A stretch of DNA of 64,000 bases from Lipingzhangella_A rawalii (lineage in GTDB: Bacteria; Actinomycetota; Actinomycetes; Streptosporangiales; Streptosporangiaceae), in NCBI RefSeq assembly GCF_031628175.1, contig NZ_JAVLVT010000002.1:124001-188000 (forward strand), in the 5' to 3' direction. Each line of letters starts with the position of its first letter. The stretch's first letter is position 1. This document shows positions 1 to 9,013 of the stretch, piece by piece. The notes under the pieces are model-generated. The model saw only the letters and a program-made list of their open reading frames with translations. It ran no database searches and was not told where the DNA came from. The position numbers and the translations under genes are program-made.

Positions 1-297
1 ACGAGCGGCCTGCCACAGCCGCTGTGGAACCCCAAACTCCTCGCCCCGGACGGATCACTCCTGTGCATTCCGGACGCCTGGTGGCAGGAACACCTGGTGG
101 CCCTGGAAATCGAGTCCTACGAGTGGCACGTCAACGCCGAACACTGGGCCCGTACCCTGCGTCGACGTGCCCTCGCTGCTGCTCACGGGGTGCGCGTACT
201 GCCCTTCACACCCCGGCAGATCCGATCCGATCCAGACGGCTTCATCGAAACGCTACGCCTCGCCCTTGCCGCGCCCGGGGTGGTGATTGGTCGCTAG
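1..297 (+). CDS. C-terminal fragment of a DUF559/endonuclease-fold-like protein
   Basis: The frame is open from the first base of the window, so the start lies upstream; 98 codons are visible before the TAG stop. Visible segments (GLPQPLWNP, PDAWWQEHLVALEIES, YEWH, VRVLPFTPRQI) resemble the C-terminal part of actinobacterial proteins annotated as DUF559 or AbiEi-associated, which have a Vsr-like nuclease fold: an acidic residue before a strand carrying E-x-E, then a final strand and the TPRQI turn. This assignment rests on remembered family sequence and not on a search. Whether the full protein is a nuclease or an antitoxin-like protein cannot be judged without the N-terminus. Confidence 0.6.
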   Translation, partial: TSGLPQPLWNPKLLAPDGSLLCIPDAWWQEHLVALEIESYEWHVNAEHWARTLRRRALAAAHGVRVLPFTPRQIRSDPDGFIETLRLALAAPGVVIGR

Positions 298-335
298 GGC
301 AGCTGAATGCGCACCCCCAGGTGATCGGTACGAGC

Positions 336-370
336 AGGAGGCACTGGGGGAACGGAAAGGCCGATGGGGG
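336..370 (-). repeat. Dispersed stem-loop repeat, copy D (partial)
   Basis: Read on the minus strand this has the CCCCCATCGGC, CTTTCCG and CCCCCA blocks shared with copies near 25.1, 41.3 and 46.7 kb, but lacks the inner palindrome and most of the right end. It lies just past the stop of typA. Confidence 0.5.
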
Positions 371-383
371 TGAACGCCGGGAC

Positions 384-2282
384 TCACCCCCGCTTGCGCT
401 GGGCGGTGATCCGGCCACGCTCCTTGGCGTCCAGGACCACCTTGCGCATCCGGATCGCGTCCGGGGTGACCTCTACGCACTCGTCGGTCGCGCAGAACTC
501 CAGGGCCTCCTCCAGCGACAGGCGCCGCGGCGGAACCAGACGCTCCAGCTCCTCGGCACCGGCCGAACGCATGTTGGTGAGCTTCTTCTCCTTGGTGATG
601 TTGACGTCCATGTCGTCAGGGCGGGCGTTCTCCCCAACAATCATGCCTTCGTAGACCTCGGTGCCCGGATCCACGAACAGGGTGCCCCGTTCCTGAAGGT
701 TGAACATGGCGAACGTGGTGGCCTGGCCCTTGCGGTCGGCGACCAGGGAACCGGACGGGCGGGTGCGCAGATCCCCGAACCACGGCTCGAACCCCTCGAA
801 CACGTGGTGCGCCATGCCGGTGCCGCGGGTCTCGGTGAGGAACTCGGTGCGGAACCCGATCAGTCCCCGGGAGGGCACCAGCCAGTCCATCCGCACCCAG
901 CCGGTGCCGTGGTTGGTCATCTGCTCCATCCGGCCCTTGCGCACGCTCAACAGCTGGGTGACCGCCCCCAGGTAGTCCTCGGGGATGTCCACGGTGAGCC
1001 GCTCCACGGGCTCGTGGGTCTTCCCGTCGATCTCCCGGGTAACCACTTCGGGCTTGCCCACCGTGAGCTCATAGCCTTCACGGCGCATCGTCTCCACCAG
1101 CACCGCAAGCGCCAGCTCCCCACGGCCGTGCACCTCCCAGGCGTCGGGACGTTCCGTGGGCAGCACCCGCAGGCTCACATTGCCGATCAGTTCCCGGTCC
1201 AGGCGTTCCTTGACTAGGCGGGCGGTGACCTTGCCTCCCTTGGTGCGGCCCACCAACGGGGAGGTGTTGGTGCCGATCGTCATGGAGATGGCCGGTTCGT
1301 CCACCGTGATCAGCGGTAGGGGACGCGGATCGGCGGGATCGGCGAGGGTCTCCCCAATCATGATGTCCGGGATTCCCGCGATGGCGATGATGTCGCCGGG
1401 ACCGGCCCGATCCACCGAGGTGCGGTCCAGGGCCCGGGTCATCAACAGCTCGGTGATCTTCACCTGCTGCACGGTTCCGTCGCCCTTGATCCAGGCAACC
1501 TGCTGCCCCCGGTGGATCTCCCCCTCACGGACTCGACACAGGGCCAGGCGACCCAGGAACGGGGAGGCGTCCAGGTTGGTGACGTGCGCCTGGAGCGGTG
1601 CTTCCGGGGTGTAGCGCGGCGCGGGAACCGTCTCCAGCAGGGTGTGGAACAGCGGCTGGAGGTCCGGAGAGTCGGGCAGGTCCCCGTCCGCGGGCTGCGT
1701 CAACGAGGCCCGTCCCTCAATCGCCGAGGCGTAGATGATCGGGAACTCAATCTGATCCTCGTCGGCGTCCAGGTCCAGAAACAGCTCGTAGGTCTCGTCC
1801 ACGACCGCGGACAGCCGGCTGTCCGGCCGGTCGACCTTGTTGATGACCAGGATGACCGGGAGCTTCGCCGCGAGGGCCTTGCGCAACACGAAGCGGGTCT
1901 GCGGCAGCGGCCCCTCGCTGGCGTCCACGAGTAGCACGACCGCGTCCACCATGGACAGGCCCCGCTCGACCTCGCCACCGAAATCGGCGTGCCCCGGGGT
2001 GTCGATAATGTTGATCACGGTCTCGCCGCCGCCCTCGGCCGGGGGGTGCTGATAGTGCACCGCGGTATTCTTGGCGAGGATCGTGATGCCCTTCTCCCGC
2101 TCCAGGTCGCCGGCGTCCATCACGCGTTCGTCCACGTCCTGGTTGGCGCGGAACGCGCCCGACTGCCAGAGCATGGCGTCCACGAGCGTGGTTTTGCCGT
2201 GGTCGACGTGGGCGACGATCGCGACGTTTCGCAGATCGTTGCGCAGGACGGGATCCGTGGTCGGCTGGGCTGTGCTGGGCAT
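384..2282 (-). CDS. typA: Ribosome-associated translational GTPase TypA/BipA
   Basis: A full-length (632 aa) TypA/BipA, a cytosolic EF-G-like GTPase that binds ribosomes and helps growth or ribosome assembly under stress and cold. The GTPase domain occupies about residues 17-220: the P-loop AHVDHGKT is near residue 24, the G3 motif DTPGH follows, and G4 is NKVD. An EF-G-like beta-barrel and two further alpha-beta domains follow, including the family-typical GRGELALAVLVETMRREGYE and the C-terminal DPGTEVYEGMIVGE. The ATG directly precedes the expected N-terminus (RNVAIVAHVDHG). The gene stands alone; a copy of the dispersed stem-loop repeat lies just past its stop. Confidence 0.97.
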   Translation of the reverse strand: MPSTAQPTTDPVLRNDLRNVAIVAHVDHGKTTLVDAMLWQSGAFRANQDVDERVMDAGDLEREKGITILAKNTAVHYQHPPAEGGGETVINIIDTPGHADFGGEVERGLSMVDAVVLLVDASEGPLPQTRFVLRKALAAKLPVILVINKVDRPDSRLSAVVDETYELFLDLDADEDQIEFPIIYASAIEGRASLTQPADGDLPDSPDLQPLFHTLLETVPAPRYTPEAPLQAHVTNLDASPFLGRLALCRVREGEIHRGQQVAWIKGDGTVQQVKITELLMTRALDRTSVDRAGPGDIIAIAGIPDIMIGETLADPADPRPLPLITVDEPAISMTIGTNTSPLVGRTKGGKVTARLVKERLDRELIGNVSLRVLPTERPDAWEVHGRGELALAVLVETMRREGYELTVGKPEVVTREIDGKTHEPVERLTVDIPEDYLGAVTQLLSVRKGRMEQMTNHGTGWVRMDWLVPSRGLIGFRTEFLTETRGTGMAHHVFEGFEPWFGDLRTRPSGSLVADRKGQATTFAMFNLQERGTLFVDPGTEVYEGMIVGENARPDDMDVNITKEKKLTNMRSAGAEELERLVPPRRLSLEEALEFCATDECVEVTPDAIRMRKVVLDAKERGRITAQRKRG

Positions 2283-2601
2283 GAAGTATCTCGATCTGTC
2301 TCGGAATGGGGTCGCCGCGCGTCACGGCCGGCGTTCAGTCTATGTTCTGCGCACTCGCCTGCGAGGACGCTGGGGTGGGCCCACCGGCACGGCAGCGGTA
2401 TGTGGCACGGGTGTGTGCCCGAAATCCGTCTCCCCCGCGGCCCGGGCCGGGGCGGGGCACAGCCACCACTGTGGCCGACGAGTCCAGAATGCCCTAGATT
2501 GAGATCCTCCTTCGGCGGAGCGCGGCGGAGACCCGCCAGCAGCCACAGCCCGCACTGTGCCCATGCCCGCCCCCATCCCAACTCTCCAGAAAGCGCGACT
2601 C
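2283..2601. other. Divergent intergenic region typA / lipoprotein
   Basis: No supported gene. It must hold the promoters of both flanking genes. A TAGATT hexamer at 2495-2500 could be a -10 box for the rightward lipoprotein gene, but no good -35 box is visible. Confidence 0.4.
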
Positions 2602-3153
2602 ATGCAGTTCTCCCACCTTCTTCCCTTGGCGGTTGCTCCGGTGTTCGCACTTGCCCTCGTCGGGTGCGCGGACGACGGCGAGGACCCGAACACCGGGGAC
2701 TCCGAGGACACCGCCGAGGAGGCGGACACTGACACCGACACCGCGGACGCGGAGGCAGACGCGGCAGACTCCGGCGACCTGTCCCCGGAGGAAGCGGTTC
2801 AGGAACTGGTGGAACGACACATGGAGGCCATCACCAACGCCGATGCCGAAGCCTACTGCGCCACTATCGGTGAGGGGGTCGGCCCAAAACATCCGGACAA
2901 CGAAGAGCCCTGTGTCGAAGGCATGCAGTCCGGGTGGGAGGCGAACCCCGACGAGCTGGCCGAGTCCCAGGAGGACGTAGCCAGGTCGGAGATCGTCACG
3001 ATCGATACCACCGACGACGAGACCGGCGCCACCGTCGAGGTCGGAATCAACAACCCGGTCACTCGCTACGGCCAGCGCCTCGAGCTGGAACAGACCGACG
3101 GCGAGTGGTTCGTGGTTAACCTGGAGACGCTCTACCAGTACCCGGAGGAGTAA
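2602..3153 (+). CDS. Secreted lipoprotein with NTF2-like (DUF4878-type) domain
   Basis: A 183-residue predicted lipoprotein. It starts MQFSHLLPLAVAPVFALALVGC, a short signal peptide ending in the lipobox LVGC, so cleavage and lipidation at this Cys would anchor it to the outer face of the membrane. An acidic, low-complexity linker rich in D, E and T follows (about residues 23-60). The folded part has a helix (EEAVQELVERHMEAITNADAEAYCATI) and strands ending DGEWFVVNLETLYQY, the layout of small NTF2-like DUF4878/Rv0361-type domains. Two Cys inside the domain could form a disulfide. An in-frame ATG 45 bases upstream was rejected because it would bury the signal peptide. Function unknown; a hairpin terminator follows. 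Confidence 0.8.
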   Translation: MQFSHLLPLAVAPVFALALVGCADDGEDPNTGDSEDTAEEADTDTDTADAEADAADSGDLSPEEAVQELVERHMEAITNADAEAYCATIGEGVGPKHPDNEEPCVEGMQSGWEANPDELAESQEDVARSEIVTIDTTDDETGATVEVGINNPVTRYGQRLELEQTDGEWFVVNLETLYQYPEE

Positions 3154-3183
3154 AACCGGCACGCACCGGCGCATCGCGCCCTC

Positions 3184-3219
3184 CACACCGCCGCTCCGCC
3201 TGCGCCAAGCGGCGGTGTG
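3184..3219 (+). terminator. Stem-loop terminator after the lipoprotein gene
   Basis: Perfect 12-bp inverted repeat (CACACCGCCGCT / AGCGGCGGTGTG) with a 12-base loop, 30 bases past the stop. There is no strong T tract, as is usual in high-GC actinobacteria. Confidence 0.7.
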
Positions 3220-3349
3220 CTTCCCGCGAATGGCCAGTTCAGGCCACGGCCGGCCCGCAGGCCACGAAACGTGTGATTCCCCTCATCCTCGTTGGGTAAC
3301 CCCAGGTCGCATGGTTGATGCCACAGGGTGACAGCTAAGCTTGACCCCC

Positions 3350-4954
3350 ATGGCGACCGAAGCCCCAGAACCCCCGCCCGCAGCGGAGATCGACATCCAC
3401 AGCACTGCGGGAAAACTTGACGACCTGCGGCGACGCCGGCACGAGGCGGTCCACGCCGGTTCCGACAAGGCCATCGAGAAGCAACACGCCAAGGGCAAAC
3501 TCACCGCGCGGGAACGCATAGACGCGCTACTCGACCCCGGGTCGTTCGTGGAGTTCGACGCCCTGGCGCGGCACCGCTCCACCAACTTCGGGCAGGACGC
3601 ACACCGACCCTACGGGGACGGGGTTGTGACCGGACACGGCACCATCGACGACCGGCCGGTTGCGGTGTTCAGCCAGGACTTCACCGTGTTCGGCGGCTCG
3701 CTGGGCGAGGTCTTCGGCGAGAAGATCGTCAAGGTGATGGACTTCGCGCTGAGCACCGGCTGCCCGATCATCGGAATCAACGACTCTGGGGGAGCCCGCA
3801 TCCAGGAGGGTGTGGTTGCTCTGGGCCTCTACGCCGAGATCTTCAAGCGCAACACCCACGCCTCCGGCGTGATCCCACAGATCTCGGTGGTGCTGGGGCC
3901 CTGCGCGGGCGGCGCCGTGTACTCCCCCGCCATCACGGACTTCACCGTGATGGCGGATGAAACCTCGCACATGTTCATCACCGGCCCCGACGTCATCAAG
4001 ACCGTGACCGGGGAAGACGTGGGATTCGAGGAGTTGGGGGGTGCCCGCACCCACAACACCCGCTCCGGGGTGGCACACTACCTGGCCAGCGGTGAGCAGG
4101 ACGCCCTGGACTACGTGCGCACCCTGCTGTCCTTCCTCCCGTCGAACAACCTCTCCGACCCTCCCGCCTACGCCAGCGACGCGGAACCGGAGGTCACCGC
4201 GGAGGACGCGGAGCTGGACACCTTCATGCCGGATTCGGCCAACCAGCCCTACGACATGCGTACCGTCATTGAGCACGTGGTCGACGACGCCGACTTCGTG
4301 GAGGTACACGCGCAGTACGCGCCGAACATCGTGGTCGGTTTCGGCCGGGTGGAAGGGCAGGCCGTGGGTGTGGTCGCGAACCAGCCACTGAGCTTCGCCG
4401 GAACCCTGGACATCGACGCCTCGGAGAAGGCCGCCCGGTTCGTGCGCACCTGCGACGCCTTCAACGTGCCGGTACTCACCTTCGTGGATGTTCCCGGGTT
4501 CCTCCCCGGCACCGACCAGGAATGGAACGGCATCATCCGGCGGGGCGCCAAACTGATCTACGCCTATGCCGAAGCAACGGTGCCGTTGGTCACCGTCATC
4601 ACCCGCAAGGCCTACGGCGGCGCCTACGACGTGATGGGATCCAAGCATCTGGGCGCGGATGTGAACCTGGCCTGGCCCACCGCCGAGATCGCGGTGATGG
4701 GGGCCCAGGGGGCGGTGAACATCCTCTACCGGCGCACCCTCGCCGAGGCCGAAGACGAGGAGCGCGAACGCGCGCGGCTCGTCCAGGAGTACGAGGACAC
4801 CCTGCTCAATCCGTACAGCGCGGCCGAACGCGGCTACGTCGACGGGGTGATCCTGCCCAGCGAAACCCGGATCTCGGTCACCAAAGCGCTGCGGGCCCTA
4901 CGCACCAAGCGCAAGCAGCTCCCCCCGAAGAAGCACGGGAACATTCCACTATGA
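3350..4954 (+). CDS. Acyl-CoA (propionyl/acetyl-CoA) carboxylase beta subunit, carboxyltransferase
   Basis: A 534-residue carboxyltransferase (AccD/PccB family). It moves the carboxyl group from carboxybiotin to acetyl- or propionyl-CoA, giving malonyl- or methylmalonyl-CoA for fatty-acid and polyketide synthesis or odd-chain catabolism. The N-terminal crotonase-fold half has GKLTARERIDALLDPGSF and the oxyanion-hole region DSGGARIQEG then GPCAGGAVYSP. The C-terminal half has VDVPGFLPGTDQEWNGIIRRGAKL and KAYGGAYDVMGS. Length and both acyl-CoA and biotin motifs are standard. ATG 3350 is preferred over TTG 3341. Its stop overlaps the epsilon gene (ATGA), and the biotinylated subunit follows, so the three should form one holoenzyme. 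Substrate choice cannot be read with certainty. Confidence 0.95.
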   Translation: MATEAPEPPPAAEIDIHSTAGKLDDLRRRRHEAVHAGSDKAIEKQHAKGKLTARERIDALLDPGSFVEFDALARHRSTNFGQDAHRPYGDGVVTGHGTIDDRPVAVFSQDFTVFGGSLGEVFGEKIVKVMDFALSTGCPIIGINDSGGARIQEGVVALGLYAEIFKRNTHASGVIPQISVVLGPCAGGAVYSPAITDFTVMADETSHMFITGPDVIKTVTGEDVGFEELGGARTHNTRSGVAHYLASGEQDALDYVRTLLSFLPSNNLSDPPAYASDAEPEVTAEDAELDTFMPDSANQPYDMRTVIEHVVDDADFVEVHAQYAPNIVVGFGRVEGQAVGVVANQPLSFAGTLDIDASEKAARFVRTCDAFNVPVLTFVDVPGFLPGTDQEWNGIIRRGAKLIYAYAEATVPLVTVITRKAYGGAYDVMGSKHLGADVNLAWPTAEIAVMGAQGAVNILYRRTLAEAEDEERERARLVQEYEDTLLNPYSAAERGYVDGVILPSETRISVTKALRALRTKRKQLPPKKHGNIPL

Positions 4955-5184
4955 CCGAGCCCACCGGAGAGCAACCGCACCTCCACGTGGTGCGGGGCGA
5001 ACCCACAGCCGAGGAACTGGCCGCGATCACCACCACTCTCGCCGCCCGTGCCCGGCAACGCGCCGCCGCGGCCGCGACCACCACCGCACACCCACGGCCG
5101 CCCTGGGGCGCCCCGGAAGCCTCGCTGCGTCGCATGCCCACACCGGGCCCGGACGCCTGGCGGCGCAGCATGCATCCAGGATGA
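4951..5184 (+). CDS. Acyl-CoA carboxylase epsilon subunit
   Basis: A 77-residue protein starting at the ATGA overlap with the carboxyltransferase stop. It has the typical epsilon form: an N-terminal HLHVVRGEPTAEELAAITTTLAAR segment, an alanine/arginine-rich middle, and a C-terminal W-and-P-rich tail (PPWGAPEASLRRMPTPGPDAWRRS). In Streptomyces and mycobacteria such small subunits (AccE/PccE) bind and activate the alpha-beta carboxylase complex. Position and sequence agree. It sits 79 bases before the alpha-subunit start. Confidence 0.9.
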   Translation: MTEPTGEQPHLHVVRGEPTAEELAAITTTLAARARQRAAAAATTTAHPRPPWGAPEASLRRMPTPGPDAWRRSMHPG

Positions 5185-5263
5185 CCCCGACCCCCACTAC
5201 CTAGACTCGAAGCAGGTAGACCGGGCTCCGCGAGCCCAGCGACCATCCAGGAGGACCACGAAC

Positions 5264-7033
5264 GTGCGCAAGGTACTCATCGCCAACCGCGGCGAGATCG
5301 CGGTGCGGATCGCGCGCGCCTGCCGCGACGCCGGGCTGGGCAGCGTCGCCGTGTACGCCGAACCGGACCTGGACGCCCCGCACGTGAAGATCGCCGACGA
5401 GGCACACGCCCTGGGCGGACAGACACCGGCGGACAGCTATCTGAACGTCGACAGAGTCCTCGGCATCGCCGCCAGCACCGGCGCGGACGCGGTGCACCCC
5501 GGGTACGGATTCCTCGCCGAAAACGCGGACTTCGCCCAGGCGGTTCTGGACGCCGGGCTCACCTGGATCGGTCCTCCCCCATCCGCGATCCGCTCGCTGG
5601 GGGACAAGGTGGCTGCGCGACACATCGCCCAGCGGGTCGGGGCCCCACTGGTTCCGGGAACCCCCGACCCGGTCGCGGATGCCCAGGAAGTGGTGGCGTT
5701 CGCCGAGAAGCACGGCCTGCCGATCGCAATCAAGGCCGCCTACGGCGGTGGCGGCCGCGGCCTCAAGGTGGTGCGGTCCCTGGAGGAGATCCCGGACGCC
5801 TTCGACTCGGCGGTACGCGAGGCCGTGTCGTCCTTCGGGCGGGGCGAGTGTTTCGTGGAGCGCTACCTGGACCGGCCGCGCCACGTGGAGACCCAGTGCC
5901 TCGCCGACGTCCACGGCAACGTGGTAGTCGTCTCGACCCGTGACTGCTCGCTCCAGCGCCGTCACCAGAAGCTCGTGGAGGAAGCTCCGGCGCCGTTCCT
6001 CACCCAGGAGCAGACCGAGTTGCTGTACTCCTCGTCGAAGGCGCTACTCGCCGAGGCGGGCTATGTAGGCGCCGGCACCTGCGAGTTCCTGGTCGGCGCC
6101 GACGGCACGATCTCGTTTCTGGAGGTCAACACCCGGCTTCAGGTGGAACATCCGGTTACCGAGGAGGTGGCCGGGATCGACCTGGTGGCCGAGATGTTCC
6201 GGATCGCCGAGGGGGGAACGCTGGACTATCCGGACCCAGCGCTGCGGGGACACTCGATCGAGTTCCGGATCAACGCGGAAGACCCGGGAACGAACTTCAT
6301 GCCCGCGCCGGGCACGATCACCGAGATGCAACTGCCCGGGGGGCCGGGTGTGCGCGTGGACACCGGCTGCGAGCCCGGGTTCACCGTCCCACAGGCGTTC
6401 GACTCGATGGTGGCGAAACTGATCGTCACCGGCGCCAGCCGCGAGGAGGCGCTGCGCCGTTCCCGGCGGGCACTGGCCGAGTTCACGGTGGGGGGCATGC
6501 CCACCGTGATCCCGTTCCACCAGGCGGTTCTGGTGAACCCGGCCTTCACCGCCGAGGCGGGCGAGTTCACGGTGCACACCCGCTGGATCGAGACGGAGTT
6601 CCGCAACGACATCCCGCCGTATGCGGGATCGGGAACCCCGGATGCCTCCGGTGCGGACGGGGACCAGCCCCGGGAGCGTCTCACCGTCGAGGTCGGCGGG
6701 AAGCGTCTGGAGGTGACCCTGCCCGCCAGCCTCGGCGCCGCGGCGCAGCCGAGCCAGTCAGCCGGGCGGAAACCACCCCGCCGCAACCGCTCCGGCTCCA
6801 CCGGGACCACCGTGAGTGGGGACGCCCTGGTGTGCCCCATGCAGGGCACGGTGGTGAAGGTGGTCGCCGAGGAAGGCCAGGTGGTGGCCGCAGACGACGT
6901 CATCGCGGTGATCGAGGCCATGAAGATGGAACAGCCGCTCACGGCACACAAGGCCGGCACGGTCACCGGGCTTACCCTGGCCGCCGGCGACGCGGTCGGC
7001 AACGGCACCGTGGTCTGTGAAATCACGGACTAG
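5264..7033 (+). CDS. Acyl-CoA carboxylase alpha subunit: biotin carboxylase fused to biotin carboxyl carrier
   Basis: A 589-residue AccA/PccA-type protein. The biotin carboxylase half starts VRKVLIANRGEIAVRIARACRDAG and has the ATP-grasp loop AAYGGGGRGLKVV, the catalytic region DCSLQRRHQKLVEEAP and EVNTRLQVEHPVTE. A linker rich in S, P and R leads to the biotinyl domain near residues 515-589, with the lysine in EAMKMEQ. It uses ATP and bicarbonate to make carboxybiotin for the beta subunit. The start is GTG 5264, preceded by GGAGGA at 5250-5255; the longer upstream frame was rejected because it only adds low-complexity sequence before the conserved N-terminus. Confidence 0.96.
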   Translation: MRKVLIANRGEIAVRIARACRDAGLGSVAVYAEPDLDAPHVKIADEAHALGGQTPADSYLNVDRVLGIAASTGADAVHPGYGFLAENADFAQAVLDAGLTWIGPPPSAIRSLGDKVAARHIAQRVGAPLVPGTPDPVADAQEVVAFAEKHGLPIAIKAAYGGGGRGLKVVRSLEEIPDAFDSAVREAVSSFGRGECFVERYLDRPRHVETQCLADVHGNVVVVSTRDCSLQRRHQKLVEEAPAPFLTQEQTELLYSSSKALLAEAGYVGAGTCEFLVGADGTISFLEVNTRLQVEHPVTEEVAGIDLVAEMFRIAEGGTLDYPDPALRGHSIEFRINAEDPGTNFMPAPGTITEMQLPGGPGVRVDTGCEPGFTVPQAFDSMVAKLIVTGASREEALRRSRRALAEFTVGGMPTVIPFHQAVLVNPAFTAEAGEFTVHTRWIETEFRNDIPPYAGSGTPDASGADGDQPRERLTVEVGGKRLEVTLPASLGAAAQPSQSAGRKPPRRNRSGSTGTTVSGDALVCPMQGTVVKVVAEEGQVVAADDVIAVIEAMKMEQPLTAHKAGTVTGLTLAAGDAVGNGTVVCEITD

Positions 7034-7540
7034 CTCCAGCATCGGCCTGCTATAGCCCACCCGTCGGGGACGTTCCCACGGGGCCCAAATGTGGTGTGGG
7101 CAGCGAACCAATCACCGCCACCCCCACCGCTGGCCGTCGTGCGGCGAAGCGCCCCAGAACAGGGCACCACCGGTGACCCACCAGGGCGCGACGCCGCCGG
7201 CGGCCAACACAGCGCGTGCGGATGCGCAATCACGGGCAGCACAATCCCCCGGTCGCCCCCGGGGGACACCACCCCGGAAACACCGGCACGGCTCCGGAAG
7301 CGGATCTTCCCGAGAAACACCCCACCCCACAACCATGTCCCGAAACACGGCCCCACCCCGGCGTTGCCGTAGCGACCACGTCGGGGTGGGGCCGCTGCAC
7401 GGCTGGACGCGGCCACATAGACTTGGTGCCACGGGGAATGCTGGTGCCGTGGGCAGGGACCCCAACCAGAACTGTTGAACGGGAACCTTCTCTCCTGCCC
7501 ATTCGTCCCCTTGTGCGAGAAGCGAGGGAGAGGAACGATC
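7034..7540. other. Gene-free region with two hairpins
   Basis: Short open frames here look like chance high-GC frames. A weak hairpin at 7061-7080 (CCGT, GGGGA / TTCCC, ACGG) could end the carboxylase transcript. A strong inverted repeat at 7348-7394 lies about 150 bases before the TPM-protein start and is listed separately. Confidence 0.5.
7348..7394. other. 13-bp inverted repeat upstream of the TPM-protein gene
   Basis: CGGCCCCACCCCG and CGGGGTGGGGCCG are exact reverse complements separated by 21 bases. It could be a late terminator for the carboxylase transcript or a structured 5' leader of the next gene; the sequence does not decide. Confidence 0.5.
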
Positions 7541-8836
7541 ATGGTGCGCCGGTTGCTGCATCCCGCGCTTGCAGGCGCGGTACTCACCGTCCCCGTTCTG
7601 GCGCTCGGGGCCGCCCCCGCCAGCGCGGCGGACGCACCCGACGTGGACGAGGTTGCCACGGCACTCGAACAGGAACACGTCTACTTCGCCCCCGAGATTG
7701 ACGAGCTGCCCGACGCCGAGGCGGACGCGGTGTATACGGCTGCGCAGGAAGCCGAGAACCCGGTGTACATCGCAGTACTGCCGGAGGATGCGTTCGCTTC
7801 CAACGCCACGGCGGAAGCGTTCGCCCAGGACCTCACCTCCGAGGTTGGTGCGGACGGGACCTACGCGGTGGCGTGGGGCAACAATCTGTACCTGAACTCC
7901 AATGTGATGAACGACGGCAGCTTGCAGGACGTGTACCGGCAGGCGCAGAGCGAGCCCACCGCGGTGGACGGCCTGGTCACGGTCGCGGATGCGAGCGACC
8001 AGGCGATCAGCGGTGAGGAGTCGGCCGCGGCCTCCGGCATGGTGCTGCTCGGTATTCTCGGGCTACTGGTGCTGGGCGGCGGCTTCTTCCTGTACAACTC
8101 CAAGCGCAAGCGGGACGCGAAGGCTGCCCAGGAGTTGGCGGATATTCGCAAGATGGCCGAGGAGGACGTCACGCGGCTCGGTGAGGACATCACCCAGCTC
8201 GACATCGACCTGACCAAGGTCGACGAGGACACCCGCCGCGACTACGAACAGGCGATGGACGCCTACGACCGGGCGAAGAGCAGCCTGGAGGCCATCCGCA
8301 CTCCCGAGGACGTTCGGCAGGTCACCACGGCCCTGGAAGACGGCCGCTACTACATGAACGCGACCCGGGCCCGACTGAACGGTGACCCCGTTCCGGAGCG
8401 CCGTTCGCCCTGCTTCTTCAATCCGCAGCACGGCCCGTCCGTCGAGGACGTGCTGTGGGCACCGCCGGGCGGCACGGACCGTTCGGTTCCGGCCTGCGCC
8501 TCCTGCTCCCAGGCGGTGCGTGCCGGCCACGACCCGGATGTGCGCATGGTCGAGGTGGATGGCCAGCGCCGCCCCTACTATGACGCGGGCCCCGCCTACG
8601 CCCCCTACGCCGGCGGCTACTTCGGTATGAACATGATGATGGGCATGTTCACCGGCATGATGATGGGCTCGATGATGGGGTCCATGATGGGCGCCGGCAT
8701 GGGGGCCGGAATGGGTGACATGGGCGCCGAGGGTGGCGACATGGGCGGTGACCTCGGCGGTGACGACTTCGGGGGTGGATTCGGCGACAGCTTCGGCGGA
8801 GGTGATCTCGGCGACTTCGGTGGCTTCGACTTCTGA
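7541..8836 (+). CDS. Secreted/membrane TPM-domain-like protein with Met- and Gly-rich C-terminal tail
   Basis: 431 residues. A signal peptide (MVRRLLHPALAGAVLTVPVLALG, cleavage near ASA-AD) precedes an extracellular domain of about 130 residues whose pattern (ETDELPDAEADAV-like helix, PVYIAVLPEDAF, DGTYAVAWGNNLYLNS) fits the TPM/TLP18.3 fold. One membrane helix follows (GMVLLGILGLLVLGGGFFLY, about residues 167-187), then a basic stop-transfer sequence and a cytoplasmic coiled-coil-like helix (about 195-260). A Cys-containing segment (SPCFFNPQHGPS, PACASCSQAV) may bind metal. The last 90 residues are rich in Met and Gly (repeats of GMMMGSMMG and FGGGFGD). The start has a strong Shine-Dalgarno sequence (GGGAGAGGA). 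Function unknown. Confidence 0.75.
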   Translation: MVRRLLHPALAGAVLTVPVLALGAAPASAADAPDVDEVATALEQEHVYFAPEIDELPDAEADAVYTAAQEAENPVYIAVLPEDAFASNATAEAFAQDLTSEVGADGTYAVAWGNNLYLNSNVMNDGSLQDVYRQAQSEPTAVDGLVTVADASDQAISGEESAAASGMVLLGILGLLVLGGGFFLYNSKRKRDAKAAQELADIRKMAEEDVTRLGEDITQLDIDLTKVDEDTRRDYEQAMDAYDRAKSSLEAIRTPEDVRQVTTALEDGRYYMNATRARLNGDPVPERRSPCFFNPQHGPSVEDVLWAPPGGTDRSVPACASCSQAVRAGHDPDVRMVEVDGQRRPYYDAGPAYAPYAGGYFGMNMMMGMFTGMMMGSMMGSMMGAGMGAGMGDMGAEGGDMGGDLGGDDFGGGFGDSFGGGDLGDFGGFDF

Positions 8837-8862
8837 GTCGCCGTTCCCCGAACACCGCGCTC

Positions 8863-8892
8863 GGGCCCTGGGGACCGTGTTCCCCGGGGCCC
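8863..8892 (+). terminator. Strong hairpin terminator, probably bidirectional
   Basis: 12-bp stem (GGGCCCTGGGGA / TCCCCGGGGCCC, one G-U pair) with a 6-base loop, 27 bases past the TPM-protein stop. It lies between this gene and the convergent quinone-reductase gene. Confidence 0.75.
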
Positions 8893-9013
8893 TTCGTAGA
8901 TGTGAGCCGGCCGGCCCACAGGGTGCCGGTTCCCGGACTATAGGTCACCCGCACACCGGTGGTGTCGGCTGGGCCGAGGGCCGGAGCCCGTGGGCTTCAC
9001 GGGCACGGCCCGG

